The translations under genes were made by a program, and so were the position numbers. A DNA stretch of 39,735 nucleotides from CAKSXP01 sp964539115 (GTDB taxonomy: Bacteria > Bacillota > Clostridia > Oscillospirales > Oscillospiraceae). Shown here one piece after another: positions 24,255-32,691 of this stretch (positions within the stretch are counted from its first letter, which is position 1; each line of letters starts with the position of its first letter). The stretch lies in the NCBI GenBank assembly GCA_964539115.1, contig CAZIHY010000008.1:1-39735 (forward strand). The letters run 5' to 3'. The notes below the pieces were generated by a model. The model made no database searches. It saw only the letters and a list, made by a program, of their open reading frames with translations, and had not been told where the DNA came from.

Positions 24255-24701
24255 TTATTTTTCCGTGATATGTTCCTCTATTTCAATAGTATCGCCGCTT
24301 CGGATCGTTCCTTCTTCCAGAACGATAGCGAAAATGCCCTCCCTGGGCATAACGCAGTCGCCTACCTGCTTGCGTATCGCGCATGAGGTGTGACATTCTT
24401 TCCCGATCTGCGTTATCTCGAGCAAGGTCTCGCCGACCCGGAGCCTTGTACCGATAGGCAGCTCATACAGTGTGACACCCTCGGTAAGAATGTTTTCGGC
24501 AAAGGCCCCAGTGGGGATGTCCGGATAAACCAGGCGCATTTTATCAACGCTTTCCTTACCCAGCAGGCTGATCTGGCGGTGCCAATCTCCTGCATGGGCG
24601 TCCCCGACAATGCCGTGACGTTTTTTTACATGTATCTCCGGAACCTCATGCTTCATGGTCCCTTTCTGTTCGCTGATGCAGACTGCCATTACTCTTGCCA
24701 T
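24255..24701 (-). CDS. MOSC-domain protein
   Basis: A 148-residue stand-alone MOSC protein (molybdenum cofactor sulfurase C-terminal fold). The beta-barrel core includes GIVGDAHAGDWHRQISLL and the conserved cysteine region IGKECHTSCAI, where a cysteine is expected to contact sulfur or Mo cofactor. Relatives (YiiM group and small MOSC proteins of moaA/mog clusters) handle N-hydroxylated compounds or cofactor sulfur. No Mo-cofactor gene is in the window. Start ATG 24701 with AGGAGGT upstream. A candidate promoter with a palindrome lies at about 24764-24802. Confidence 0.88.
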   Translation of the reverse strand: MARVMAVCISEQKGTMKHEVPEIHVKKRHGIVGDAHAGDWHRQISLLGKESVDKMRLVYPDIPTGAFAENILTEGVTLYELPIGTRLRVGETLLEITQIGKECHTSCAIRKQVGDCVMPREGIFAIVLEEGTIRSGDTIEIEEHITEK

Positions 24702-24763
24702 CTGCGTTACCTCCTGTTACTCATTTGTATCCGCGCGCTCCCGGTACGCCGAAAGGATAGAAA

Positions 24764-24802
24764 AAGAATAGCTTTAATTACCTACTGTGTCAATAGGTAA
24801 TT
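24764..24802 (-). promoter_or_regulatory. MOSC gene promoter with palindromic operator
   Basis: Minus strand: -35 TTGACA, a 17-base spacer and -10 TATTCT. A 9-bp perfect inverted repeat, AATTACCTA (24776-24784) and TAGGTAATT (24794-24802), flanks the -35 and spacer. Confidence 0.6.
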
Positions 24803-24891
24803 TGCTGGCTTTTTATCTGCGGGGGCATCATATCGCATATATAGTTTGGCACGAAAAAAGGATTATTGCAGGCAAATGAACTGCCGGACTA

Positions 24892-24920
24892 TTTACAATA
24901 AAAATTTACTGTGATAATAT
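24892..24920 (+). promoter_or_regulatory. prfA operon promoter
   Basis: -35 TTTACA (24892-24897), a 17-base spacer ending TGA, and -10 TAATAT (24915-24920); extended -10 type. It lies 36 bases before the prfA start. Confidence 0.75.
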
Positions 24921-24955
24921 AATCAGTCGGAAAATGAATTGAGAGGATAATTTAA

Positions 24956-26017
24956 ATGCTTGAAAAGCTGAAACAGATCGAGGAAAAATACGAGGATTTG
25001 CAGCAGCGCATGGCCACTCCGGAGGTATATATCGATTCGTCGCTATATGCAAAATATGCCAAGGAGCAGAAGCAATTGGCGCCGGTCGTTGAGGCTTACA
25101 GGAGATATGAGCGCTGCCGCTCTGACATGAATGAGGCGCTGGAACTTATGGGCGATCCAGACTTCAAGGAATTTGCACAGGAGGAATATGAGGCGGCAAA
25201 GGCCGGAATGGAGCAGATCGAGCAGGAGCTGAAGATACTGCTGCTCCCGCGCGACCCGAACGACGAGAAGAACGTCATAGTCGAGATCCGCGGGGGAGCC
25301 GGAGGCGACGAGGCCGCGTTGTTCGCCGGCAGTCTTTACCGCATGTACTCAATGTACGCCGAATCAAAGGGCTGGAAGACCGAGATCGCGAATATAAACG
25401 ACACGGAGATTGGCGGCATCAAGGAGGTCAGCTTTATTATAGAGGGCGAGGGGGCGTATTCCCGCCTGAAATTTGAAAGCGGCGTCCACAGGGTACAGCG
25501 TGTGCCCGAGACTGAGGCGTCCGGAAGAATACACACGAGCACTGTAACAGTCGCCGTGCTTCCGGAAATGGACGAGGTTGATTTTGAGATAAACCCCGCC
25601 GATCTTCAGATCGATACTTTCCGTTCGTCCGGGGCTGGCGGGCAGCATGTCAATAAGACTGAAAGTGCGATTCGAATAACCCATCTGCCGACCGGCACCG
25701 TCGTCGAGTGTCAGGACGAGCGCAGCCAGCATAAAAACCGTGACAGGGCTATGAAGATACTTGCCTCGCGCCTTTACGAGGAGGAGCAGCGCAAGCAGAA
25801 CGCCGCTATCGCCGCGGAACGTAAGAGCCAGGTCGGTACCGGCGACCGTTCCGAGCGCATCAGGACCTATAATTTCCCGCAGGGGCGGGTGACCGATCAC
25901 CGGATAGGACTGACGCTGTATAAAATTGAGCAGATCATGAACGGCGCGCTGGACGAGATAATAGATGCGCTTGTGACCGCAGACCAGGCTGAAAAAATGA
26001 AAGCGCAGGTCGAGTGA
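24956..26017 (+). CDS. prfA: Peptide chain release factor 1
   Basis: A 353-residue class I release factor recognising UAA and UAG. The stop-codon-reading motif P-x-T is seen as PET in RVPETEASG (RF2 would carry SPF). The GGQ catalytic motif for peptidyl-tRNA hydrolysis is at residues 228-230 (GAGGQHVNKTESA), and the C-terminal stretch RIRTYNFPQGRVTDHR is typical. Length matches RF1. Start ATG with GAGAGGA upstream. A TsaC–CoaE fusion gene starts 4 bases after its stop, recalling the common prfA–tsaC linkage in Bacillota. Confidence 0.96.
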   Translation: MLEKLKQIEEKYEDLQQRMATPEVYIDSSLYAKYAKEQKQLAPVVEAYRRYERCRSDMNEALELMGDPDFKEFAQEEYEAAKAGMEQIEQELKILLLPRDPNDEKNVIVEIRGGAGGDEAALFAGSLYRMYSMYAESKGWKTEIANINDTEIGGIKEVSFIIEGEGAYSRLKFESGVHRVQRVPETEASGRIHTSTVTVAVLPEMDEVDFEINPADLQIDTFRSSGAGGQHVNKTESAIRITHLPTGTVVECQDERSQHKNRDRAMKILASRLYEEEQRKQNAAIAAERKSQVGTGDRSERIRTYNFPQGRVTDHRIGLTLYKIEQIMNGALDEIIDALVTADQAEKMKAQVE

Positions 26018-26021
26018 AAAA

Positions 26022-27236
26022 ATGAAAACTCTGTTTATAACGCAGGGGGATGTCGCTGCGGCGGCTGAAGTGATCAAAAACGGCGGCCTTGTATCCGTTC
26101 CGACCGAAACGGTATATGGTCTTGCCGGAAACGGGCTTGACGCCGCAGCTGTCAGAAGGATATATGAAGTCAAGGGCCGTCCGGAGCGAAAGCCGCTCTC
26201 GCTTATGGTGGCGGGCACCTGTGCAATGGAGCAATACTGGACTGCCGTGCCTTGGGGCGCGCGCGTACTTGCAGAGAAATACTGGCCGGGGCCGCTGACG
26301 CTTGTCATGACGGCGGCGCCTGAGATACCGGAGATCGTGACGGCGGGCGGGAGCACTGTCGGGCTGCGTTGTCCGGATCACCCGCTTACATTGGAACTGC
26401 TGGAGCGCGCCGGATTGCCGCTGGCTGCTCCGTCCGCAAACCCGAGCGGGGAGGAGAGCCCAAAGATTGCGGAAAAGGTCCTGGACTATTTTGACGGCCG
26501 GATAGATGCAGTGATCGACGGAGGGGAGTGCCGCCTCGGCGTTGAATCAACGATAATTGATTTCAGCGTTTCACCATGCGCACTTCTGCGGAAGGGAGCG
26601 ATACCTATGGACGAAATAGAAAAGACGCTGGTCAACGGGCTTACCATTATCGGGATAACGGGAGGTTCCGGCTGCGGAAAGACAACGGCGCTCAATACCC
26701 TTGAAGAACTGGGCGCGCTGGTCATTGACTGCGACGCCGTTTACCATGAGCTTACGGAGTCGAGTGAGGATATGAAAGCGGAGCTGACGGCTCGGTTTGG
26801 CCCGGTTTACAATGGCCCGGTGCTTGACCGAAAGGCGCTTGGTAACGTTGTGTTCTCAGACAGCAGTGCTCTTTCCGACCTGAACCGGATAACTCATAAA
26901 TATGTGAACAACGAGGTTGAAAGACGGCTTCTGGATTGGGCAAAGCGCGGCGGGAAATATGCAGCGATAGACGCGATCGCCCTTCTCGAGAGTGATATCG
27001 TGCCGCGCTGCAAAACGACTGTCGGCATAATTGCGCCTTCTGAGGAACGGGTAAAGCGCCTTATGGCTCGCGAGGGAGTCTCAGAATCCTACGCCCGCAT
27101 GAGGATAGAGGCGCAGAAGAGCAACGAATATTTTGAAGCGAACTGCGGATATGTCATAAATAACGACGGTACATATGAACAATTCCGGGAGAAATGCAAT
27201 ATACTGTTCAGCCAATTGCTGAAGGAGGATGATTGA
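26022..27236 (+). CDS. Fusion of TsaC (threonylcarbamoyl-AMP synthase) and CoaE (dephospho-CoA kinase)
   Basis: 404 residues, two complete enzymes end to end. Residues 1-200 are a YrdC/TsaC domain (VPTETVYGLAGNG, KGRPERKPLSLM, PSANPSGE, CRLGVESTIIDF), which makes threonylcarbamoyl-AMP for t6A tRNA modification; the Sua5 extra domain is absent. Residues 207-404 are CoaE, with P-loop GITGGSGCGKTT near 213, the DCDAVYHEL region and the lid with RLMAREGVSE. There is no linker: the final TsaC helix runs into the first CoaE strand. An in-frame ATG at 26607 (Met196) with AGGGAG 8 bases upstream could start a free CoaE as well. It sits between prfA and an M18 peptidase. Confidence 0.93.
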   Translation: MKTLFITQGDVAAAAEVIKNGGLVSVPTETVYGLAGNGLDAAAVRRIYEVKGRPERKPLSLMVAGTCAMEQYWTAVPWGARVLAEKYWPGPLTLVMTAAPEIPEIVTAGGSTVGLRCPDHPLTLELLERAGLPLAAPSANPSGEESPKIAEKVLDYFDGRIDAVIDGGECRLGVESTIIDFSVSPCALLRKGAIPMDEIEKTLVNGLTIIGITGGSGCGKTTALNTLEELGALVIDCDAVYHELTESSEDMKAELTARFGPVYNGPVLDRKALGNVVFSDSSALSDLNRITHKYVNNEVERRLLDWAKRGGKYAAIDAIALLESDIVPRCKTTVGIIAPSEERVKRLMAREGVSESYARMRIEAQKSNEYFEANCGYVINNDGTYEQFREKCNILFSQLLKEDD

Positions 27237-28625
27237 ATGGAAGAAAAGAGAGACTTCCGCAAGGAGCTGTTCTATATACAGAAGAACGGCTATGACCTAA
27301 TAAGCGCGGAGGAACGCATAGCTTGTGACGAATACTGTGAGGGCTACAAGACCTTTCTTGACAATGCCCGCACGGAGCGGGAGTGCGTCAAAGAGGCAAT
27401 AAAACTGGCAAGGGAAAAGGGATTTGTCGCCTATGAGCGCTGCATGGATCTGCCCGCAGGAACAAAGATCTACCAGTCTGTACGCGGAAAGGCGCTTATG
27501 CTCGCTGTCATAGGGACTGAAGGGCTTGAGAATGGCGTTAATATCGCCGCGGCTCATGTCGACTCGCCAAGGCTGGATCTCAAACAGCTTCCGCTGTATG
27601 AGGATTCTGAGCTGTGCTACTTCAAAACACATTACTATGGCGGCATCAAGAAATACCAGTGGACTACGATACCCTTGGAGCTGCACGGCGTTGCAGCTCT
27701 TAAAAATGGGGATACAGTCGAGATAGTCATCGGCCGTGACAATGATGATCCTGTTTTTGTCATAACGGATCTGCTGCCGCATCTGGCTGCCGACCAAAAC
27801 AGAAAGAGCCTTTCGGATGCCATTTCCGGCGAGAGCTTGAATCTTCTCATCGGCAGCGTACCCTATGCAGATGACGGCAGGGACAGGGTCAAACTCGCCG
27901 TCATGTCCCTGCTCGCTGACAAATACGGAATAACTGAGGAGGATTTCCTATCCGCGGAGCTCGAGGCCGTACCCGCTATGGATGTGCGTGACATGGGAGT
28001 TGACCGCAGCATGATCGCAGGTTACGGCCACGACGACCGTGTCTGCGCCTATGCGGAGCTGGCGGCAATTTTTGACGTGGAGGCGCCCCGCCGCACGGCT
28101 GTCTGCATACTCGCGGATAAGGAGGAGATAGGTTCCGAGGGCGTTTCCGGCATGCAGAGCCAGGCCTTTGAGACTTTTATGCAGGATATCTGCAGCACCC
28201 AGGGCATAAGCGTCGGACACTGCTTTGAAAAGAGCCTGTGCATCTCTGCCGACGTCTGCAACGGTTTTGACCCGAATTACCCCGAGGTCAGTGAGAAGCG
28301 CAATAATGCAAAGCTCAACTACGGCGTTGGGATATGCAAATTCACCGGCTCGCGCGGCAAGTCCGGCAGCAACGACGCCTCTGCGGAAATCGTCGGTTAT
28401 CTGCGCGGCCTTTTCGAGAGAAACGGTGTTGTCTGGCAAATGGCGGAGCTCGGAAAGGTCGACCAGGGCGGCGGCGGGACCGTCGCGATGTATATGGCCA
28501 AACGCAACATCGACACGATCGATGCGGGCGTTCCCGTACTCTCGATGCACGCGCCGTATGAGACTGTTGCCAAGTTCGACTGCTATATGACATATAAAGG
28601 AGTGAAGGCTGTCTATGCTGAGTGA
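27237..28625 (+). CDS. M18 family aminopeptidase (aspartyl aminopeptidase-like)
   Basis: A 462-residue dinuclear zinc peptidase of the M18 family, which trims N-terminal acidic or other residues from peptides in the cytoplasm. Metal and catalytic motifs: AAHVDSPRLDLK near residues 105-115, the DKEEIGSEG block (about 296-304) and MHAPYE near the C-terminus. The start ATG lies directly after the previous stop (TGAATG), with GGAGGATGATT as SD. No signal peptide. Probably co-transcribed with the CoaE fusion before it and the PII-like gene after it, which overlaps by 11 bases. Confidence 0.92.
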   Translation: MEEKRDFRKELFYIQKNGYDLISAEERIACDEYCEGYKTFLDNARTERECVKEAIKLAREKGFVAYERCMDLPAGTKIYQSVRGKALMLAVIGTEGLENGVNIAAAHVDSPRLDLKQLPLYEDSELCYFKTHYYGGIKKYQWTTIPLELHGVAALKNGDTVEIVIGRDNDDPVFVITDLLPHLAADQNRKSLSDAISGESLNLLIGSVPYADDGRDRVKLAVMSLLADKYGITEEDFLSAELEAVPAMDVRDMGVDRSMIAGYGHDDRVCAYAELAAIFDVEAPRRTAVCILADKEEIGSEGVSGMQSQAFETFMQDICSTQGISVGHCFEKSLCISADVCNGFDPNYPEVSEKRNNAKLNYGVGICKFTGSRGKSGSNDASAEIVGYLRGLFERNGVVWQMAELGKVDQGGGGTVAMYMAKRNIDTIDAGVPVLSMHAPYETVAKFDCYMTYKGVKAVYAE

Positions 28626-28989
28626 AAATCTGAGCAGAGGGAAATATCAGCTTTTGGTACTTATCCTCAATAAGGTCGAGTGCCTCAAGAATATAATGGA
28701 TGAGCTTGCGGACAAGGGGATAACTGGAGCTACAATCCTTGACAGCCGCGGCATAGCCCACAGTATGATGGACGATAACGCGGCATACAGCTTTCTAGGC
28801 TCGCTGCGCAGTCTGCTTGACCCCGCGCATAAGGAGAGCAAAACAGTACTCATGGTTATAGATGATCCTGCGCTGCCCGTGATTTCCGAGGTTATAAACC
28901 GCGTGACAGGCGGACTTGACAAACCCGACACGGGAGTTATGTTCTGCGTGCCGGTATCATATTCGGAAGGAATTGTTATAGAAAAATGA
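28615..28989 (+). CDS. PII-like (GlnB-fold) small regulatory protein
   Basis: A 124-residue single-domain protein with the betaalphabeta pattern of PII-like proteins: LVLILNKVECLKNIMDELADKGITGATILD at the start and a second strand-helix-strand with VISEVINRVTGG. The classic T-loop tyrosine motif of GlnB is not obvious, so it is a PII-like protein rather than a nitrogen regulator proper. Its ATG overlaps the M18 gene by 11 bases and its stop overlaps the antiporter start by 4 (ATGA). Such tight linkage to a membrane transporter suggests it binds a nucleotide or similar ligand and gates the antiporter; this is inferred. Confidence 0.75.
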   Translation: MLSENLSRGKYQLLVLILNKVECLKNIMDELADKGITGATILDSRGIAHSMMDDNAAYSFLGSLRSLLDPAHKESKTVLMVIDDPALPVISEVINRVTGGLDKPDTGVMFCVPVSYSEGIVIEK

Positions 28990-30161
28990 CGGCGCTCAAT
29001 ACATTTCTGATACTCGGCGTAATGCTTGCACTGGGGTTGTTTTTCGCGTGGATCGCAAGGCTTTGCAGGCTGCCGAATGTGACGGGATATCTTGTCGCGG
29101 GATTGCTTATAGGCCCGAGTGTTCTCGGACTTGTCGATTCTGAAACGCTTTCAAGCCTTGATATAATCTCCGAACTTGCCCTCGGCTTTATTGCATTTTC
29201 CGTTGGCGGGGAATTTAAGTTCAGTTATTTCAAAAAAGTTGGAGTAACGCCGATCGTGATTGCGATCCTGGAGGCGTTTATGGCGGTCTTGTTTGTAATC
29301 ATAGGTCTGGTGATCGCGGGGTATTCGCTTCCGTTTTCGCTTGTGCTTGGCGCGATAGCCGCCGCGACAGCTCCGGCCGCGACGATCATGGTCATACGCC
29401 AGTATAAGGCCAGAGGGCCTGTTACAGATACGCTGCTCTCCGTCGTTGCGCTGGATGATGCAGCGGCTCTCATCCTGTTCGGCATAGCCGTTGCGGTTGC
29501 AGGCGCGCTAGAGAACACCGCGACGGGCAGCTTGGCGGCAACGCTGCTGTCTCCGGTAATTGAACTGGGCGGAGCGATACTTCTCGGTCTTGTGCTGGGT
29601 TTCCTGCTTCGTTTCCCCTTGGGCTGGCTTAAGGTCAAAAGCGATAAGCTGATCGCAGCGATCGCATTTGTGCTTCTTGGGGTCGGCATAGCTTCTCTGC
29701 TGGGACTATCGTCTCTGCTGCTGTGTATGGCCCTTGGGGCGGCTCTTGCGAACACCTCTGCGGAAAGTAATGAGACGATGGGACTTGTGGATGCCTTCAC
29801 ACCGCCGATATTCATGTTGTTTTTTATGGTGTCCGGCGCAGAACTCCAGCTTTCTGTCCTGCCGTCTATAGGCGTTGTGGGCGTAATATACATCGTTCTG
29901 CGTGTCGCGGGAAAGTATGTCGGAGCGCTGCTTGGCGCTGTAATATGCAAGGCCGACAGCAGTATCAAAAAATATCTTGGACCAACTCTTATACCGCAGG
30001 CTGGTGTGGCGATCGGACTGTCTCTGCTTGCAACGCAGGTCGTGCCGGAATATGGCGCGCAGATACGCGCGGTCGTACTGTGCGGAACGCTCATCTATGA
30101 GCTTATCGGCCCCGCTGTGACAAAACTGTCGCTTACAAAAGCGGGAGAGATAAAAAGCTGA
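28986..30161 (+). CDS. CPA2-family cation:proton antiporter
   Basis: A 391-residue membrane protein with about 12 hydrophobic helices, resembling KefB/NapA-type Na+/H+ or K+/H+ exchangers. The N-terminal pattern LPNVTGYLVAGLLIGPSVLGL and the helix with ALDDAAAL (paired ion-binding aspartates near residue 156-157) are family hallmarks. There is no C-terminal TrkA-N nucleotide-binding domain, which fits control by the separate PII-like protein encoded just before. It exchanges monovalent cations against protons. The start overlaps the preceding gene by 4 bases. Confidence 0.9.
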   Translation: MTALNTFLILGVMLALGLFFAWIARLCRLPNVTGYLVAGLLIGPSVLGLVDSETLSSLDIISELALGFIAFSVGGEFKFSYFKKVGVTPIVIAILEAFMAVLFVIIGLVIAGYSLPFSLVLGAIAAATAPAATIMVIRQYKARGPVTDTLLSVVALDDAAALILFGIAVAVAGALENTATGSLAATLLSPVIELGGAILLGLVLGFLLRFPLGWLKVKSDKLIAAIAFVLLGVGIASLLGLSSLLLCMALGAALANTSAESNETMGLVDAFTPPIFMLFFMVSGAELQLSVLPSIGVVGVIYIVLRVAGKYVGALLGAVICKADSSIKKYLGPTLIPQAGVAIGLSLLATQVVPEYGAQIRAVVLCGTLIYELIGPAVTKLSLTKAGEIKS

Positions 30162-30178
30162 TACATATAATAGGTAAA

Positions 30179-30218
30179 ACAAAAGGCTGCAGCGTTTTTA
30201 TCCGCTGCGGCCTTTTGT
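30179..30218. terminator. Bidirectional terminator between antiporter and PII-tandem genes
   Basis: A 16-bp stem (30179-30194 with 30203-30218, one G-U pair) with A and T runs at the ends of the stem. It separates two convergent transporter/PII operons. Confidence 0.85.
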
Positions 30219-30233
30219 TATGTGTTTTGAGTT

Positions 30234-30899
30234 TTATTCCGTGTCGTCAAGCAGTTTGAGTCCCGCGACATCGCTCACGGGAAGCGAAAAAACGACTGCG
30301 CCGGCGGGAGTGTCGGGGCCCGCGTTTTTTACGATTGCGCTCATAATATTGGCCTTTTCCCTGGCCTTTGAGACGATGATAAGCACTTCTTTTTCCTCAA
30401 CTATCGATATTTTATAAAACTTTTCCGAGATCCTCGAACCGGTTCCCTTGCCGTGCAGGATCGTGCCTCCCGCGGCTCCGGAAGAGCGGGCCGCATCCAT
30501 GACCTCGTCGGCATGGCCTTCGTTGGCGATAGCCAGAATAAGCTCGTATTCGTAATTGATTTCGGGGAGGCCCCTGGCCTCTTTTCCGCCGCTAAGGTAT
30601 TCCAAAGCTTTGCCACCTCCTACGCTTTTTATGGGGACCGAGACGACGATTCCGCAGCCCGGTGTGTCTATATACAGCTTCCGCCGCATTTCTCGGATAA
30701 ATTCCTTTGTTGATCTGTTGTCCGCAGCGGTCAGAACGAGGCGACGCTCCCTTGACTCAATTCCAAGCAGATCCAGCGTGCTTTTGCTGGCAGTTCCGCG
30801 GCCATAAAGAACCATCGTGGAAGAGATCTGCAGCTTTTCGCAAATTTTCAACAGAGTGACTGCTGATTCGGGGTTGATAATGGAAATAATATAGTTCAA
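30234..30899 (-). CDS. Tandem PII-like protein paired with a DUF1538 membrane protein
   Basis: A 221-residue protein made of two PII-like halves (about residues 1-105 and 115-215). Both show a beta strand, a helix beginning after a short NPESA/NEGHA turn and a G-rich loop (LYGRGTAS in the first, LHGKGTGS in the second), so it looks like an internal duplication. The frame opens at a GTG (30914), but GGGAGG lies 7 bases before a TTG at 30899 that overlaps the DUF1538 stop (TTGA); this TTG is the better start. Co-transcription with DUF1538 is certain by overlap. Likely a ligand sensor for the transporter. Confidence 0.8.
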   Translation of the reverse strand: MNYIISIINPESAVTLLKICEKLQISSTMVLYGRGTASKSTLDLLGIESRERRLVLTAADNRSTKEFIREMRRKLYIDTPGCGIVVSVPIKSVGGGKALEYLSGGKEARGLPEINYEYELILAIANEGHADEVMDAARSSGAAGGTILHGKGTGSRISEKFYKISIVEEKEVLIIVSKAREKANIMSAIVKNAGPDTPAGAVVFSLPVSDVAGLKLLDDTE

Positions 30900-32476
30900 T
30901 TCCGTTCCTCCCACAATTCGATGATCTCGTAATCCGTGTAAGCGGTCTGAAGCTCGGGCGCGGCTGTTTTGACTCTGCCGTAGATAAAGCCCATTATCTG
31001 AACGGTTATAAGCGGCATCATTGCGACCATTGCGACAAGCCCGAAAGCATCGCTGAGAATATTACCGCCGATAGAAAAGCTAACTCCGATCACGAACTGA
31101 AGCATAAACGTGGCGGTCATTGGTCCGGAGGCGACGCCGCCGGAGTCGAAAGCGATCGCGGTGTAAATATCCGGCACGAAAAAGGAGAGCAGGAGCGCTG
31201 CGGCATAGCCGGGGATAAGAAACCAAAGTATGGATATCCCTGTCAGAACCCTCAGCATTGAGATCCCTGTCGCAAGCGAGATAGCGATCGACAGGCTGAT
31301 CTTGACGGCTTTCCCCGGGATTGCACCGGAGCTTACCTCCTCGATTTGTTTTTCCAGGACCTTGACAGCAGGCTCCGCAGAAATTATGAACCAGCCAAAG
31401 AGCATTGCAAGCGGTATAAGGATATACTTTGTCGCACCGGAGGCAAGCTCGCTTCCGAGTACGCTGCCAAGCGGAGAGAAGCCAACATTTACTCCGGTCA
31501 GAAAGAGCACAAGGCCGACATATGTATAGACAACGCCGCTGCATATTTTGAAAAAGCTCCGCCGCGGCATTTTGAAGGACAGCGCCTGAAACAGCAGAAA
31601 GATCACGACGACGGGGGAGAGTGCAAAGCCCATATCCAGCATATATTTTGGGATCGCGGAAAGATAAGCCCGGCCGATCTGCAGAGTATCTGCCCAGGAG
31701 GCGGCGCTGATCTCTGCCGAAGCGCCCTCACTTTTGTAGAAAAAGCCGAGTATCAGCACGGCGAGAACGGGACCTATGGAGCAGAGCGAAACAAGGCCGA
31801 AGCTGTCAGATTCCGCCTTGCGGTCACTTCGAATGTTGGATATACCGACTCCGAGCGCCAGGATGAACGGAACCGTCATCGGTCCGGTCGTAACGCCGCC
31901 AGAGTCGAAAGCAACGCTCAGAAACTCTCTGTCCGTAAACGCCGCAAGAATGAAAACGATCGTGTAAAAAAAGATAAGCAGCCAGCGCAGACGAATACCG
32001 GTCAGTATCCTGAGCATACAGACGACGAGAAAGAAACCAACGCCGGCTCCGACAGCGATGAGAAGAACATTATTATCTATGTGAGGGACCGTCTCGGCGA
32101 GTACTTGAAGGTCAGGCTCTGCGATGGTGATAGATGCGCCGAGGATAAATCCGACGCCGAGCATCAGCCATATTTTTTTTGACTTTGTCAGACTGGCGCC
32201 TAACCTGTTTCCGATCGGCGTCATGGCGACGTCGGCGCCCAGGGAAAAAAGCCCCATACCAATAATAACCAGAAGTGTTCCGATGAAGAACGAGAGCATC
32301 AGATCGGTGGAGATCGGCGTGACGAAAAAGCAGAGAACCGTTACGATAGCGAGTATCGGCAATACGGAAAAAACAGATTCCCTTATCTTATCACCAAGCG
32401 CCGATTGTTTTTTGAAAATTATATCTCTTCTAATGAATATACCTCCTGTCTGCCGTGCACCGAAAAACTTCCGCAT
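30896..32476 (-). CDS. DUF1538-family membrane protein (putative transporter)
   Basis: A 526-residue polytopic protein built of two homologous halves, each containing the DUF1538 signature: AFDSGGVTTGPMTVPFILALGVGIS in the first and AFDSGGVASGPMTATFMLQFVIGVS in the second (about 11 membrane helices in all). Its transport substrate is not established. The ATG at 32476 has no SD; AGGAGG followed by TATATTC precedes an ATT codon at 32434, so a rare ATT start (512 residues) is possible. A promoter lies at 32523-32551. It overlaps the tandem PII-like gene, matching the pairing of DUF1538 with PII proteins in other bacteria. Confidence 0.85.
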   Translation of the reverse strand: MRKFFGARQTGGIFIRRDIIFKKQSALGDKIRESVFSVLPILAIVTVLCFFVTPISTDLMLSFFIGTLLVIIGMGLFSLGADVAMTPIGNRLGASLTKSKKIWLMLGVGFILGASITIAEPDLQVLAETVPHIDNNVLLIAVGAGVGFFLVVCMLRILTGIRLRWLLIFFYTIVFILAAFTDREFLSVAFDSGGVTTGPMTVPFILALGVGISNIRSDRKAESDSFGLVSLCSIGPVLAVLILGFFYKSEGASAEISAASWADTLQIGRAYLSAIPKYMLDMGFALSPVVVIFLLFQALSFKMPRRSFFKICSGVVYTYVGLVLFLTGVNVGFSPLGSVLGSELASGATKYILIPLAMLFGWFIISAEPAVKVLEKQIEEVSSGAIPGKAVKISLSIAISLATGISMLRVLTGISILWFLIPGYAAALLLSFFVPDIYTAIAFDSGGVASGPMTATFMLQFVIGVSFSIGGNILSDAFGLVAMVAMMPLITVQIMGFIYGRVKTAAPELQTAYTDYEIIELWEERN

Positions 32477-32522
32477 ATTACGTCATATAGATCTGCATAC
32501 GGCGAATTCTTAAAATTAATTT

Positions 32523-32551
32523 ATTATATCATAAAACGGCATTTCCATCAA
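32523..32551 (-). promoter_or_regulatory. DUF1538 operon promoter
   Basis: Minus strand: -35 TTGATG (32546-32551), a 17-base spacer ending TGA, and a perfect -10 TATAAT (32523-32528); extended -10 type. Confidence 0.8.
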
Positions 32552-32691
32552 CCGCTTTGCAGCTTATATCGCAGATCGTATTTGTAAATAATCAAAGGTT
32601 TCCGCGCTGGTTCAGCGAGAACAAAATGCGGATTCTGATTATATAATCGTCCGGTTTCGCGCAGAATACATGGAAGGGAGATGATAAGGTC

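Noticed and set aside
28615..28989. Classical nitrogen regulator GlnB/GlnK
   Set aside because: The T-loop tyrosine motif is not visible and the neighbour is an antiporter, not amtB.
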